From positions 1-64,000 of the forward strand of contig JAJDAF010000039.1 of assembly GCA_029261995.1 (NCBI GenBank): a stretch of 64,000 nt of DNA. Reading direction: 5' to 3'. Under the pieces are notes generated by a model. The model was not told where the DNA came from. It saw nothing but the letters and a program-made list of their open reading frames with translations, and ran no database searches. Source of the stretch: Candidatus Zhuqueibacterota bacterium. Lineage in GTDB: Bacteria > Zhuqueibacterota > Zhuqueibacteria > Oceanimicrobiales > Oceanimicrobiaceae. This document shows, in pieces, positions 34,279-43,446 of this stretch. Each line of letters begins with the position of its first letter. The stretch's first letter is position 1. Both the position numbers and the translations under genes were made by a program.

Positions 34279-34703
34279 TGATTCGATTCCTCAAGTACAG
34301 TCAGTGTCCAGACTTCCTCGATACCAGGCTCCGACACGCCAAGCATCGTGTCGAGCGTCCACCTTTCGGCGCTGGCGAGGTTGAACGCCAGGATGGCCAC
34401 GAGCGTGAGCGCACCCGCCACGGCCACGGGCCTGAACATGGTAACCAGGGCCTTCCAAAGCTCCTCCATCGGGTCGTTTGGCTTCTCCAGGGCTTTCATC
34501 CGGTTCAAGACGCGGGATGAAAAGAAAGGCTTGAAACTGCGCACAGCTGATGTTCGCACGGCATCACGCATGGCTAGCGCAGCCTCCTCTTCCCGCCTCA
34601 GGCTTTCGGAAGACGCCAGGGCGCTTGCCAGCTCCGCCTTCTCGTCTTCTGACAATTGCGCATCAAACGAACGATAGAGCAAATCAAGGCTTCGTTTGTT
34701 CAT
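34275..34703 (-). CDS. Anti-sigma factor, single-pass
   Basis: This is a 142-residue protein. A helical cytoplasmic N-domain (about 1-85, DAQLSEDEKAELASALASS) resembles sigma-binding domains but lacks the HxxxCxxC zinc motif. One TM helix (about 93-112) and a short periplasmic tail follow. It overlaps the sigma gene at its start and the Spy-like gene at its end by ATGA. AGGAGAAGG precedes the ATG. The assignment rests on position and topology. Confidence 0.82.
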   Translation of the reverse strand: MNKRSLDLLYRSFDAQLSEDEKAELASALASSESLRREEEAALAMRDAVRTSAVRSFKPFFSSRVLNRMKALEKPNDPMEELWKALVTMFRPVAVAGALTLVAILAFNLASAERWTLDTMLGVSEPGIEEVWTLTVLEESNQ

Positions 34704-35266
34704 ACCTTCTCCTGAAAGAAAGGGGTCAAGTGTTTCTTCAATTTCTTTTGTGCCCGGGAAAGACGTGATAAAACAGTGCCTTCCGGAACCCCCAGAATGT
34801 CCGCGGTATCGCGGGTCGAGTAGCCCTCAATCAGGCGCAAGACAACCACTGACCTGAATTCGGGGGCGAGTTTCTGAATGGCGGCATGCACCAGGCGCTG
34901 ACTCTCAGTTTGATCAATGTGCTCATCGGGGTTGGTGGTGGCATCAAGTTCCGTGAGCTGGGAACTGCGAAACAAGAACTGTCGGCGCTTTCGCCGCTTG
35001 AGTTCATTGAGGCTCAGGTTTATCGCAATTCTCGTAATGTAGGTCGCGAGAGATGCATCTTCTTTGAAACTGCCAAAATACTTGTGCAGGCGAATAAAAA
35101 CCTCCTGGCCGACATCGTCAGCGGCCAAACAAGGACCAAGCATCCCAATGACCGTCGCCGCGACGCGCGACTCGTAGTTCTTAACCAATTGTTCAAATGC
35201 CTGAACATTGCCGGCCTTGGCCTGCTTTATCAGCTCGCGCTCTGTCACCTGGTCTGAATCCCACAA
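34700..35266 (-). CDS. ECF-family RNA polymerase sigma factor
   Basis: The 188-residue sigma factor has region 2 (about 24-95, with DDVGQEVFIRLHKYFGSF) and region 4 (about 130-180, LAPEFRSVVVLRLIEGYSTRDTADIL and the helix-turn-helix VPEGTVLSRLSRAQKKL). It lacks regions 1 and 3, as in ECF sigmas. The start is uncertain: TTG at 35266, or GTG at 35248, neither with a clear ribosome site. It leads the operon with the anti-sigma and the Spy-like sensor. Its target promoters are not known. Confidence 0.9.
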   Translation of the reverse strand: MWDSDQVTERELIKQAKAGNVQAFEQLVKNYESRVAATVIGMLGPCLAADDVGQEVFIRLHKYFGSFKEDASLATYITRIAINLSLNELKRRKRRQFLFRSSQLTELDATTNPDEHIDQTESQRLVHAAIQKLAPEFRSVVVLRLIEGYSTRDTADILGVPEGTVLSRLSRAQKKLKKHLTPFFQEKV

Positions 35267-35377
35267 ACTTTAAAGATTAGACCCCGGAAAATACCTCGAC
35301 ATTCCCCGATTTGCAATAAAAAATATCTCAAACGGCTTGCGCCTCCTCTATCCCTCGGTACGGCGGGCGCTCCGCCA

Positions 35378-36712
35378 CTACGAGCCAAAATGCTGCTGGA
35401 TTTGTTGCTGCACGGAATCGAGCGCAGGTGGAATCTCGACAGGCAGATTGGCATATTTCGGGGCAACGCCAGACAGCCGGGATTCATGGTAGTCGATTTT
35501 GGAATCCGAAAACTTCAGGCCGTGCGCCGTCGAGACCACAACCACATTGTCGGTGGGCTTGATCTCCTTCTTCTCCACCAATTTCAAGAATGCAGCCAGC
35601 GCCACACCAGTCTGCGGACAAGTGAACAAGCCGTGGCGGTCAGCCAAAGCGCAGGCATTGGCCAACTCATCTTCGCTGGCTTGCTCGACCACGCCATCAA
35701 AAGCCGTCAATACCCGGATCGCTTTCTTGACGCTGACCGGAGCACCGATCTGAATGGCGCTGGCCAAGGTTGACTCAGCAGCCTTTGGCGCAAAATCCGA
35801 GAAGCCAGTCAGATAGCTTTGGTAGAGGGGATTGGCCTTCTGCGCCTGGGCGCAAACCAGTCTGGGCATGCGATTGATCAAACCGACGGCCCGAAGCTCC
35901 TGCAGACCTTTTCCAATCGCCGAGATGTTGCCGAGATTTCCGCCCGGAACGATGATCCAGTCCGGGACCTGCCAATTCAGTTGCTGAACGATTTCCATGC
36001 CAACGGTCTTCTGGCCCTCGATCCGCAGTGAATTCATCGAGTTGGCAAGATAGATATCTTGCGATTTCGTGAGCTTTTGAATAAGCTCCATGCAGCCGTC
36101 GAAATCCGTATCCAGAGAGAGCGTCAGAGCGTTGTTCGCGATCGGCTGAATCAGTTGTGCCGTTGAAATCTTCCCTCTCGGTAGAAGAACCACCGCCGGA
36201 ATATTGGCCGCGGCACAGTAGGCTGCCAGCGCCGCGGAAGTGTCCCCGGTTGAAGCACAGGCCACGGCCTTGATTTGCCTGCCCTCCGCAACCATCTGTT
36301 TAACCATGGAAACGAGCACGGTCATACCGAGATCTTTGAACGAGCCCGTGTGGCTGTTGCCGCACAACTTGACCCGCAAGCTGGCGATGCCAACTTGCTT
36401 TGCCCAGCGCGGCACGTCAAACAAGGGTGTTCGGCCCTCACCGATGCTCACGATATTCTCTGGCGCGACTGCCGGGCAAACCCACTCGTGCTTGCTCCAG
36501 ATGCCGCTGCCAGGGCTGCTCATGGTGGCCAGTCGGGTGGAAAACTGCTCTTTCCAATCCGCGGGTGATGTTTGGCGCAACACGTCCAGGTCATGCTGAA
36601 CTTCGAGCAAGTCGCCGCAGGCAGGGCAGCGATAGACAATTTCGTTCAGAGGTAATTTGCCTTCACAACCGGCGATGCACTGAAACCAGGCAGAATAGGT
36701 GTTGTTTTCCAT
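35378..36712 (-). CDS. thrC: Threonine synthase
   Basis: This is a 444-residue PLP enzyme making threonine from O-phosphohomoserine. It has an N-terminal Cys4 zinc-ribbon-like motif (C12, C16, C29, C32), the PLP lysine in SHTGSFKD (about K126), the Ser/Thr loop ACASTGDTSAALAAY and a Gly-rich phosphate loop GGNLGNIS. The start is at 36712. An ATG at 36733, overlapping the upstream stop by 8 bases, is also possible; neither has a strong ribosome site. It follows the kinase-M23-aminotransferase fusion. No homoserine kinase gene of the usual kind lies here. Confidence 0.92.
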   Translation of the reverse strand: MENNTYSAWFQCIAGCEGKLPLNEIVYRCPACGDLLEVQHDLDVLRQTSPADWKEQFSTRLATMSSPGSGIWSKHEWVCPAVAPENIVSIGEGRTPLFDVPRWAKQVGIASLRVKLCGNSHTGSFKDLGMTVLVSMVKQMVAEGRQIKAVACASTGDTSAALAAYCAAANIPAVVLLPRGKISTAQLIQPIANNALTLSLDTDFDGCMELIQKLTKSQDIYLANSMNSLRIEGQKTVGMEIVQQLNWQVPDWIIVPGGNLGNISAIGKGLQELRAVGLINRMPRLVCAQAQKANPLYQSYLTGFSDFAPKAAESTLASAIQIGAPVSVKKAIRVLTAFDGVVEQASEDELANACALADRHGLFTCPQTGVALAAFLKLVEKKEIKPTDNVVVVSTAHGLKFSDSKIDYHESRLSGVAPKYANLPVEIPPALDSVQQQIQQHFGS

Positions 36713-36725
36713 GGTATTCGCTATC

Positions 36726-39700
36726 TCAGACATCTTGCAAACAGCTGTCTTGCAGAACCTCCGCCAACGTGTTCGCAAGCGTGTCCGCATTCTCTTTGGA
36801 AAAAACCATTGGCGGTTTGATTTTGATGACGTTGTGAAGCGGCCCATCCGTGCTCAGCAAAACTCCGAGGCTTTTCATTCTTTCTACAATGTAAGAAGCC
36901 TCGGCGGCCGCAGGCTCCAACGAATCATGACCTTTCACAAACTCGATTCCTATAAACAAGCCCAGCCCCCGAACCTCGCCTACCAGGCCGGATGTCTTTG
37001 TCAGCGCTCGGAGTTTTGTCAGGAGGTAGTTACCGACTTGGTGGGCATTGTCCTGTAGATTGCCGCTCTCTAGCTCTTCCATTACGGCCATACCGATAGC
37101 GCACGAGACCGGATTGCCACCAAACGTGTTGAAATACTCCATGCCATTCGCGAAAGATTCGGCAATTGCCTGAGTGGTCACGACCGCGGCGAGCGGATGC
37201 CCGTTGCCGATGGGTTTGCCAAGCGTCACGATATCGGGAACAACCCCCTGTGTTTCAAAAGCCCAGAAGTGAGAACCAACCCTGCCGAATCCAACCTGCA
37301 CCTCGTCTGCGACACAAAGCCCTCCTGCCTGGCGGACGTAGCGGTAACACGCCTGCAGATAGCCTGCGGGAAGAACAATCTGTCCCGCGCAACTCAGGAC
37401 CGACTCACAAAAAAAGGCCGCCGGTTTGCGCCGGTTCATCTGCATGCGCAGAATGGCGGACTCAAGTCTGGCGGCGTACTTCGTGCCCGCATCGGCATCG
37501 CCCGCTTTGAACCTGCCGCGGTAGGTGTCCGGGGTCGGCACCTTGTGAATATGGGCGGCAGAGCCAGCGCCACCCGGTCCATCAAACTTGTAGGGGCTCA
37601 GCTCGACGACTGAACCCGTATTTCCGTGGTAGGCGCCGTCCACCACCAGAAAATCCCGGCGTCCGGTGTGGGCACGGGCCAGACGCAAGGCCAATTCATT
37701 CGCTTCGCTGCCTGAGTTCACCAGGAAACAAACATTGAGTGGATCTGGAAACGTGGCGGTCAGGCGTTGTGCGTAAGACACCAAGTTGTCGTGCAAGTAG
37801 CGCGTGTTGGTATTCAGAACGGCCATCTGCTTTTGCGCGGCGGCAACCACACGCGGGTTGCAGTGGCCGACATGTGGCACATTGTTCACGGCATCCAGAT
37901 AGGCGCGCCCAGCTTCATCATACAAATACTGCATATAGCCACGAACGATCTTGAGCGGGTGGCGGTAAGAGACGCTCAGCGATTTGCTGAGATGCTTCTC
38001 CCGGGAAGCCAGAATCTCTGCTTTCTCAGGTGAGCTGGCAGGAAAGCGCCTGGTCGGCGCCTGCAGGATCAAATTCGGGTCCGGGCAGAGGCTGAGCCAG
38101 ACCTCGCGCGAGGCAGCGGGCGCAACTCCAGGGAAGTCGCCGGCTTTTTCAAGCATATCTGTGATGACTTGAAAGTGCAGATGGGGCGGCCAATCGCCAT
38201 TTTCCGGAAAGCTGCCGATACGAGCGATTTCATCCCCCCGCTCAATATTCGCCCCCACCGTAAGTCCGGCAAGCGAGTCCGGACTAAGATGGCCGTAAAG
38301 CGTATAAAAGGTCAATCTTGACTTATCAACTTGGTGTTCTAGAATGATGGTCGGGCCGTAATCAAGCCGTGAATCGTTGTTTTGGAAACTGTGGACACGC
38401 CCGCGCAATGGGGCAAAGACGCGTGTTCCCGCAGGAAGAAATATATCCATGCCGATGTGGATAGTTCTCCATGACCCGTCAGCTTGCTGAAATTGCTCGC
38501 CCGAATAGACTTGCCTGGCTTCGTTGTAACGACCAATTCCGACCTCTGCCCCGGCATCCTGAATTCTCCCAAAGACCCAATCGGAAAGAGCTTGCGTTGA
38601 CATCGATTGGCTGTTGTGGTCACGTTGGAGGCTGCCAACACTCAAATCCAGAATCAGACTGTTCGAAGTTTTGAGAGCCGGTTCGACAACATTGCCGATT
38701 TTTTGACGATTCCCGGTCAGCCACGAGACCAGTTTCTGGGCCTCCGGGCATGGCTTCAAGCCGCATGCATGCCGGAAATGAGCCTCCGCCAACGCGACCG
38801 GAATCTCTGAAAGTTTTTGCAGAGCGCGCCAGGCAGGTTGCTCGCTTGTAGTCAGATAGTCGTTGTCGGGCTCACGCTCTTTTTGAAAGGATGACATGCA
38901 AACGCTGATGCAGAGCCTCATGCAAATCAAATCGAAAAGGGCCGCGATCTCAACTTCCGTCAGAGACAGCACCGAGTTGTAGCCGGCAATAATATGGGAA
39001 GCTGCGACAACAGGGTCGGGCTTGCTCAGCAGCGCGTAAGCGCAGGCGATGGCGACATCATTGATTGTGTGCGAGAAGACCGCATCACCAAAATCGATGA
39101 TGGACACCACTTCCTGGCCGTCGAGACTTTCGTGGACCAGCACATTGTGGTCATTGGCATCGCCATGGATCACCGAGCGACGAAATCCGGATAACAGCGG
39201 GGCCGTGCTGATTTCGTAGCGTTCAAGAAACCGCATCACCATCTGCCGGTCGCCAGCAGACTCGATATGCTCGATGTGCGCACGAATCGTGCTGCTGGCC
39301 CTCGCCACATCCCAAACGATGCTCCGGCTGGCCGCAGCATGAGAAAAATCAAGGAGGGACTTGTCCAGGTGAGCCAGTCGCTCACCCAAACTCAGCAACA
39401 AGCCATTTCCATGCGGTTGGACATCGACCAGCCGCTTACCTGGCAAAAAGCTCAGCAACCGGGTGAAGTACGTTCTCCCGGATGAGTCCGGGCAGGTCAG
39501 AATGAAGTCACCATTCTTCGCAGGCAAGCATTTCGGCACTTCTCGTGGGTCAGAAGAATCAGAAAGATGCCGAAGCATGGCATTTTGGAAGTTCAGAATC
39601 TCACGTTGCTGCCGACCGTTCGCAATCTTCAAGACAAACGCGCAGTCATCGCTTTCGCGAATGAGAAAATTCTGGTCACTGTCGCTGGGCAACGGCTTGA

Positions 39701-39788
39701 TTCTGCCGGATACCCCAAACTGAGAGAGCGCCAGCCCCTCTGCCTGATCGAGCGTGAACTGGGGTCTCAGCACATCCGTTTCACGCAT
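36726..39788 (-). CDS. Kinase-M23-aminotransferase class III fusion protein
   Basis: This 1020-residue protein has three domains. Residues 1 to about 340 are an aminoglycoside-phosphotransferase-like kinase (HGDANDHN catalytic loop, IIDFGD), closest in feel to hydroxylysine/ethanolamine kinases. Residues about 405-565 are an M23-type metallopeptidase fold with both zinc motifs, HxxxD (His444, Asp448) and HLH (536-538). Residues about 590-1020 are a class III PLP aminotransferase with Lys858 ([11 protein letters not shown]), like the phospho-lyases ETNPPL/PHYKPL. A kinase joined to a phospho-lyase suggests breakdown of an amino alcohol by phosphorylation and elimination. The role of the M23 module is unclear. 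The ATG at 39788 has GAGGA ahead. ThrC follows, nearly overlapping. Confidence 0.85.
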   Translation of the reverse strand: MRETDVLRPQFTLDQAEGLALSQFGVSGRIKPLPSDSDQNFLIRESDDCAFVLKIANGRQQREILNFQNAMLRHLSDSSDPREVPKCLPAKNGDFILTCPDSSGRTYFTRLLSFLPGKRLVDVQPHGNGLLLSLGERLAHLDKSLLDFSHAAASRSIVWDVARASSTIRAHIEHIESAGDRQMVMRFLERYEISTAPLLSGFRRSVIHGDANDHNVLVHESLDGQEVVSIIDFGDAVFSHTINDVAIACAYALLSKPDPVVAASHIIAGYNSVLSLTEVEIAALFDLICMRLCISVCMSSFQKEREPDNDYLTTSEQPAWRALQKLSEIPVALAEAHFRHACGLKPCPEAQKLVSWLTGNRQKIGNVVEPALKTSNSLILDLSVGSLQRDHNSQSMSTQALSDWVFGRIQDAGAEVGIGRYNEARQVYSGEQFQQADGSWRTIHIGMDIFLPAGTRVFAPLRGRVHSFQNNDSRLDYGPTIILEHQVDKSRLTFYTLYGHLSPDSLAGLTVGANIERGDEIARIGSFPENGDWPPHLHFQVITDMLEKAGDFPGVAPAASREVWLSLCPDPNLILQAPTRRFPASSPEKAEILASREKHLSKSLSVSYRHPLKIVRGYMQYLYDEAGRAYLDAVNNVPHVGHCNPRVVAAAQKQMAVLNTNTRYLHDNLVSYAQRLTATFPDPLNVCFLVNSGSEANELALRLARAHTGRRDFLVVDGAYHGNTGSVVELSPYKFDGPGGAGSAAHIHKVPTPDTYRGRFKAGDADAGTKYAARLESAILRMQMNRRKPAAFFCESVLSCAGQIVLPAGYLQACYRYVRQAGGLCVADEVQVGFGRVGSHFWAFETQGVVPDIVTLGKPIGNGHPLAAVVTTQAIAESFANGMEYFNTFGGNPVSCAIGMAVMEELESGNLQDNAHQVGNYLLTKLRALTKTSGLVGEVRGLGLFIGIEFVKGHDSLEPAAAEASYIVERMKSLGVLLSTDGPLHNVIKIKPPMVFSKENADTLANTLAEVLQDSCLQDV

Positions 39789-39833
39789 GCGCTTCCTCGT
39801 CAATGTTTTGGACGATGTGGCGGGCTGATGCCG

Positions 39834-41531
39834 TCAAGATTTCGTTGGCTGACCTTGGGTCTGTGCAATCTTCGCCCATGAATCGCGCAAAGTCACTGTG
39901 CGGTTGAACACCGGCTTGCCGGGAGCAGAATCGACCGTATCGACACAAAAATATCCCTGACGCTCAAACTGCAGGCGGCTGCCAGGCTCGGCACCTCTTA
40001 GACCAGACTCCAGTTTGCAATTTTGCAGAATCTCCAGGGAGTTTGGGTTCAACGCGTTCAAATAGTCGTCCTCGGCTGCCGGACTTGGCACAAGAAACAA
40101 GCGGTCATAAAGCCGAACCTCCGCTTCCAGCGCGTGTTGTGCGGAAACCCAGTGCAGCGTGCCTTTCACTTTGCGGCCGTCCGGCGCAGAGCCCCCGCGT
40201 GTTGCGGGATCATAGGTACAGCGCAATTCGACAACTTCGCCATGCTCATCCTTGATGACATCGGTGCAGGTAATGAAATAGGCGTAGCGCAAACGAACTT
40301 CCCTGCCGGGGCCGAGGCGGAAAAACTTCCGGGGAGGATCTTCGCGGAAATCTTTTTTTTCGATATAGAGCACGCGGGAGAATGGCACGTTGCGAGTTCC
40401 GGCGTCAGGATCCTCAGGATTGTTGATCGCCTGCAACTCATCCACTTTATCTTCGGGGTAGTTCTCGATCACTACGCGCAGTGGATCCAGCACTCCCATG
40501 ACGCGCGACGCGTGTCGATTCAAGTCATCGCGAACGCTGTACTCCAGCTGCGCGACGTCAACCATGCTGTCGCGCTTGGCGACTCCGATGCGCTCACAAA
40601 AATCACGAATCGACCAGGGCGTGAAACCGCGTCGGCGCATCCCGGCCAAGGTAGGCATGCGCGGATCATCCCAGCCACTGACGTGACCTTGATCTACCAG
40701 ATTCAGAAGTTTGCGCTTACTCGTTATGGTGTAACTGAGATTGAGGCGGGCAAACTCAATCTGCTGCGGATGGTGGATACCAAGCTGGTCCAGAAACCAA
40801 TCGTAGAGCGGGCGGTGGTCCTCAAACTCCAAAGTACACATGGAGTGCGTGATGCCCTCAATAGAATCGGACTGCCCGTGGGCCCAGTCATACATCGGGT
40901 AGATGCACCAGTCGTCCCCGGTCCTGTGGTGCGCGGTGTGCAGAATGCGGTACATGATCGGGTCACGCATATTGAGATTGGGCGAAGCCATATCGACTTT
41001 GGCCCGCAGGACCTTGCTACCGTCGGGGAAATCGCCAGACCGCATTTTCTCCAGCAGGTCGAGGCTTTCTTCGACGGGTCGGTCGCGGTAGGGACTTTCC
41101 CGGCCCGGCTGTTTCAGCGTGCCGCGGTGTTCGCGGATTTCCTGTGCGTTTAGGTCATCGACGTATGCTCTGCCCGATTTCACCAACTGCACCGCATAAT
41201 CAAAAAGCTGCTGAAAATAGTCGGAAGCGTAAAGCTCTGTCTCGCCCCAATCAAACCCCAACCAGCGCACATCTTCTTTGATTGACCGGACGTACTCCTC
41301 TTCTTCTTTCACAGGATTTGTATCATCGAAGCGCAGATTGCAGTTTCCTCCGAATTCATTTGCCATATCGAAGTTCAGGCAGATGGACTTCGCGTGGCCG
41401 ATATGCAAGAAACCGTTCGGCTCCGGTGGAAATCTGGTGATGACTTTACCGTCATGCTTGTTGTTTTTGATGTCTTCCTTGACGATGTTCCGGACAAAAT
41501 TTGGAACGGGTTTCGATTCGATTTCCGGCAT
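39834..41531 (-). CDS. glnS: Glutaminyl-tRNA synthetase
   Basis: This is a 565-residue class I synthetase charging tRNA-Gln. It has the HIGH motif in [15 protein letters not shown] (43-46), the Gln-specific FDDTNP, and the KMSKS equivalent TSKRKL. The two C-terminal anticodon-binding beta-barrels are complete. Its presence suggests direct glutamine charging rather than the amidotransferase route. The start at 41531 has AGGAAA about 10 bases ahead. The frame continues to 41600, but that would run into the promoter. It lies 45 bases upstream of the fusion gene on the same strand. Confidence 0.96.
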   Translation of the reverse strand: MPEIESKPVPNFVRNIVKEDIKNNKHDGKVITRFPPEPNGFLHIGHAKSICLNFDMANEFGGNCNLRFDDTNPVKEEEEYVRSIKEDVRWLGFDWGETELYASDYFQQLFDYAVQLVKSGRAYVDDLNAQEIREHRGTLKQPGRESPYRDRPVEESLDLLEKMRSGDFPDGSKVLRAKVDMASPNLNMRDPIMYRILHTAHHRTGDDWCIYPMYDWAHGQSDSIEGITHSMCTLEFEDHRPLYDWFLDQLGIHHPQQIEFARLNLSYTITSKRKLLNLVDQGHVSGWDDPRMPTLAGMRRRGFTPWSIRDFCERIGVAKRDSMVDVAQLEYSVRDDLNRHASRVMGVLDPLRVVIENYPEDKVDELQAINNPEDPDAGTRNVPFSRVLYIEKKDFREDPPRKFFRLGPGREVRLRYAYFITCTDVIKDEHGEVVELRCTYDPATRGGSAPDGRKVKGTLHWVSAQHALEAEVRLYDRLFLVPSPAAEDDYLNALNPNSLEILQNCKLESGLRGAEPGSRLQFERQGYFCVDTVDSAPGKPVFNRTVTLRDSWAKIAQTQGQPTKS

Positions 41532-41599
41532 GGTGTGCGTTTCCTGGTTGAATGCGATTGATAGCTTTTCCGAACCCGGCTCGGGCGGTAGCGAGTGCA

Positions 41600-41628
41600 A
41601 TAATAAGAGATTTATGCCTAAATCTCAA
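41600..41628 (-). promoter_or_regulatory. glnS promoter with a palindrome in the spacer
   Basis: On the minus strand TTGAGA (41628-41623), 17 bases and TATTAT (41605-41600) form a good sigma-70 promoter. The spacer is filled by the perfect palindrome GAGATTTA-TGCC-TAAATCTC (41607-41626), which also overlaps the -35. A repressor bound there would block polymerase. Confidence 0.7.
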
Positions 41629-41817
41629 GGCAAATGTCAACAAAATGTGATCGCCAAAAGGCCAATAAGGATTGTAACCGAAAATGCGGGGAACGCAAGA
41701 TTTCTATTTGGGTTCCGACAATGTCAACCGGACAACAAAAGCCTGGAGCACACTACCGGAGATGCTTTGCAGCAATCGTACAACCTGTTGTGTTTTCAGG
41801 CTTGCGAAAAATTTTGG

Positions 41818-42588
41818 CTAGCGATACAAATCGTCCAGCTTGCTTTCGGAAAGCTCAACCAGAAAGTCCGCAATAGCTTCGGTGGCAGCCTCCAAGAAAC
41901 GCTCTCCCTTGTCGGAAGTTGAGGACGATGGATTGCCGATTCCGGTGTCTTTTGTGACCTGGCTCCACTCCCTTTGCGCCCAGGCCCAACCCTCCCGAAA
42001 TGCGCGAAATTTGAAGCTGCGGTGCGCACCGTCGCCTGCCTGGTCGAGCGGCAGAACTAGGTCCGGGGCAATGTGCAGCATCGTACTTGTTTCGACCTCG
42101 CCGGCGTGGTCGCCGAGGTCATCAAAGTAGTCACTCCAATCTGCTGCCAGATACCAGTCAAGGGTGCAAAGGAACATATCCGGGAACTCCGCCTGGGCCT
42201 GTCTGACCATTTGCTTGAAGTTATTTCCGCCATGGCCATTCAGGATAACGAATTTCGAAAATCCGTGCCTGGCCACGGCGTCAATCACATCGTGCAGCAC
42301 CGCCGCCTGCGTCGAGGGATTCATGTTTATGGTCAATTTGATGTCGAGCTGACCGGTGTTAACGCCAAACGGGACAGTCGGAAGCACAGCCGCCCGGGCG
42401 CCACGCTGCCAGGCCAGCCGCGCCGCTTCGGCCGCCACATAGTCACACTGCATGTTGTCAGTACCGAAAGGCAGGTGCAGATTATGCGCCTCTGTCGCTC
42501 CCCAAGGCAGCACCACCACTTCATAGTCAGTGGCCCGAATTTGACTCCAATTGGTCTCAGCAACGATGTAGGGTCTTGGCTTTGACAT
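41818..42588 (-). CDS. Creatininase-family amidohydrolase
   Basis: This 256-residue enzyme belongs to the creatininase/MftE/FAPy-deformylase family of metal-dependent amidohydrolases. Metal-site motifs are WGATEAHNLHLPFGTD (Glu and His near 33-36, Asp near 43), LNGHGGN (about 115-121) and HAGEVETS (about 160-167). The substrate cannot be told from sequence; family members act on creatinine, formamidopyrimidines or a mycofactocin precursor, and no mycofactocin genes are present. AGAGGG precedes the ATG. It is a single gene. Confidence 0.9.
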   Translation of the reverse strand: MSKPRPYIVAETNWSQIRATDYEVVVLPWGATEAHNLHLPFGTDNMQCDYVAAEAARLAWQRGARAAVLPTVPFGVNTGQLDIKLTINMNPSTQAAVLHDVIDAVARHGFSKFVILNGHGGNNFKQMVRQAQAEFPDMFLCTLDWYLAADWSDYFDDLGDHAGEVETSTMLHIAPDLVLPLDQAGDGAHRSFKFRAFREGWAWAQREWSQVTKDTGIGNPSSSTSDKGERFLEAATEAIADFLVELSESKLDDLYR

Positions 42589-42790
42589 GCTTACCCTCTT
42601 TTTGGACGAGTGAGTTGACGGTCAAGCCGTCTGGCTCAGGACCACCGCTGTCCACGGCAGCCTAATTGTAAGTCAATATACAATCAAGCATCACAAAAAC
42701 AACGAAATAGTGGCAACAACTCGTGGGGTGAAATCTCTTGCCATTTTGAGACTCGTTCGCTAGATTGCTGCCTTTGCCAAACGAGAATAG

Positions 42791-43438
42791 ATGAGAAAAA
42801 AGTTAATAAAAATACTGAAAGTCGATTCTCTGCCAAACGTTTTCAGTCTGGAACAGCGCTCAAGCTGGCTCGATCTGCAGGAGTTTTTTGGAAACAGCAA
42901 TCCGTTGACTTTGGAGATAGGCTGTGGCCGGGGAGATTATGCCATCGGCTTTGCACAACGTTTCCCAGACCGCAACTTCCTTGGAGTGGATGTAAAAGGC
43001 GCACGTCTCTGGACCGGCGCTCGCAATGCCGAACAACTCGGCCTGCGCAACGTCGCATTTCTGAGGGCTCCGGCTGAAATGCTGACTGAGATTTTGCGCC
43101 AGGGAGAGGTCGCCGAGATTTGGGTAACCTTCCCTGATCCATTCGTGAAAAAGCGGACGGCCAAAAGAAGAGTGACCGGTCCTGCGTTTCTCGCGACCTA
43201 CCGGAAACTGCTACGGCCGGGCGGCCTAGTCCACCTGAAGACCGATGATCCTGGAGTGTTTGAATTCACCAAAGAGAGCCTTGCGGAAGAGCAGGTCGAG
43301 ATTCTCGCCTGCGTGCAGGACCTATATTCAGGAGCGTTGGACGGCCCGGCAGTCGAAATTCAAACCAAGTATGAGCAGCAACACCTGGCCGCCGGTAAAA
43401 CAATCCGATACCTCAGCTTCAGCTTCAAATCGGCGTAA
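42791..43438 (+). CDS. trmB: tRNA (guanine-N7)-methyltransferase
   Basis: This 215-residue Rossmann methyltransferase makes m7G46 in tRNA. It shows the SAM site LEIGCGRGDY (about 41-50), the acidic FLGVDVKG, the TrmB signature WVTFPDPFVKKR (about 111-122) and KTDD near 153. A weak ribosome site (GAGAA) lies before the ATG. It converges on phoR with an 8-base gap. Confidence 0.94.
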   Translation: MRKKLIKILKVDSLPNVFSLEQRSSWLDLQEFFGNSNPLTLEIGCGRGDYAIGFAQRFPDRNFLGVDVKGARLWTGARNAEQLGLRNVAFLRAPAEMLTEILRQGEVAEIWVTFPDPFVKKRTAKRRVTGPAFLATYRKLLRPGGLVHLKTDDPGVFEFTKESLAEEQVEILACVQDLYSGALDGPAVEIQTKYEQQHLAAGKTIRYLSFSFKSA

Positions 43439-43446
43439 TGAGCGCG

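Noticed and set aside
40023-41153. Plus-strand open frame of 376 codons
   Set aside because: It is antisense to glnS and has no recognisable motif.
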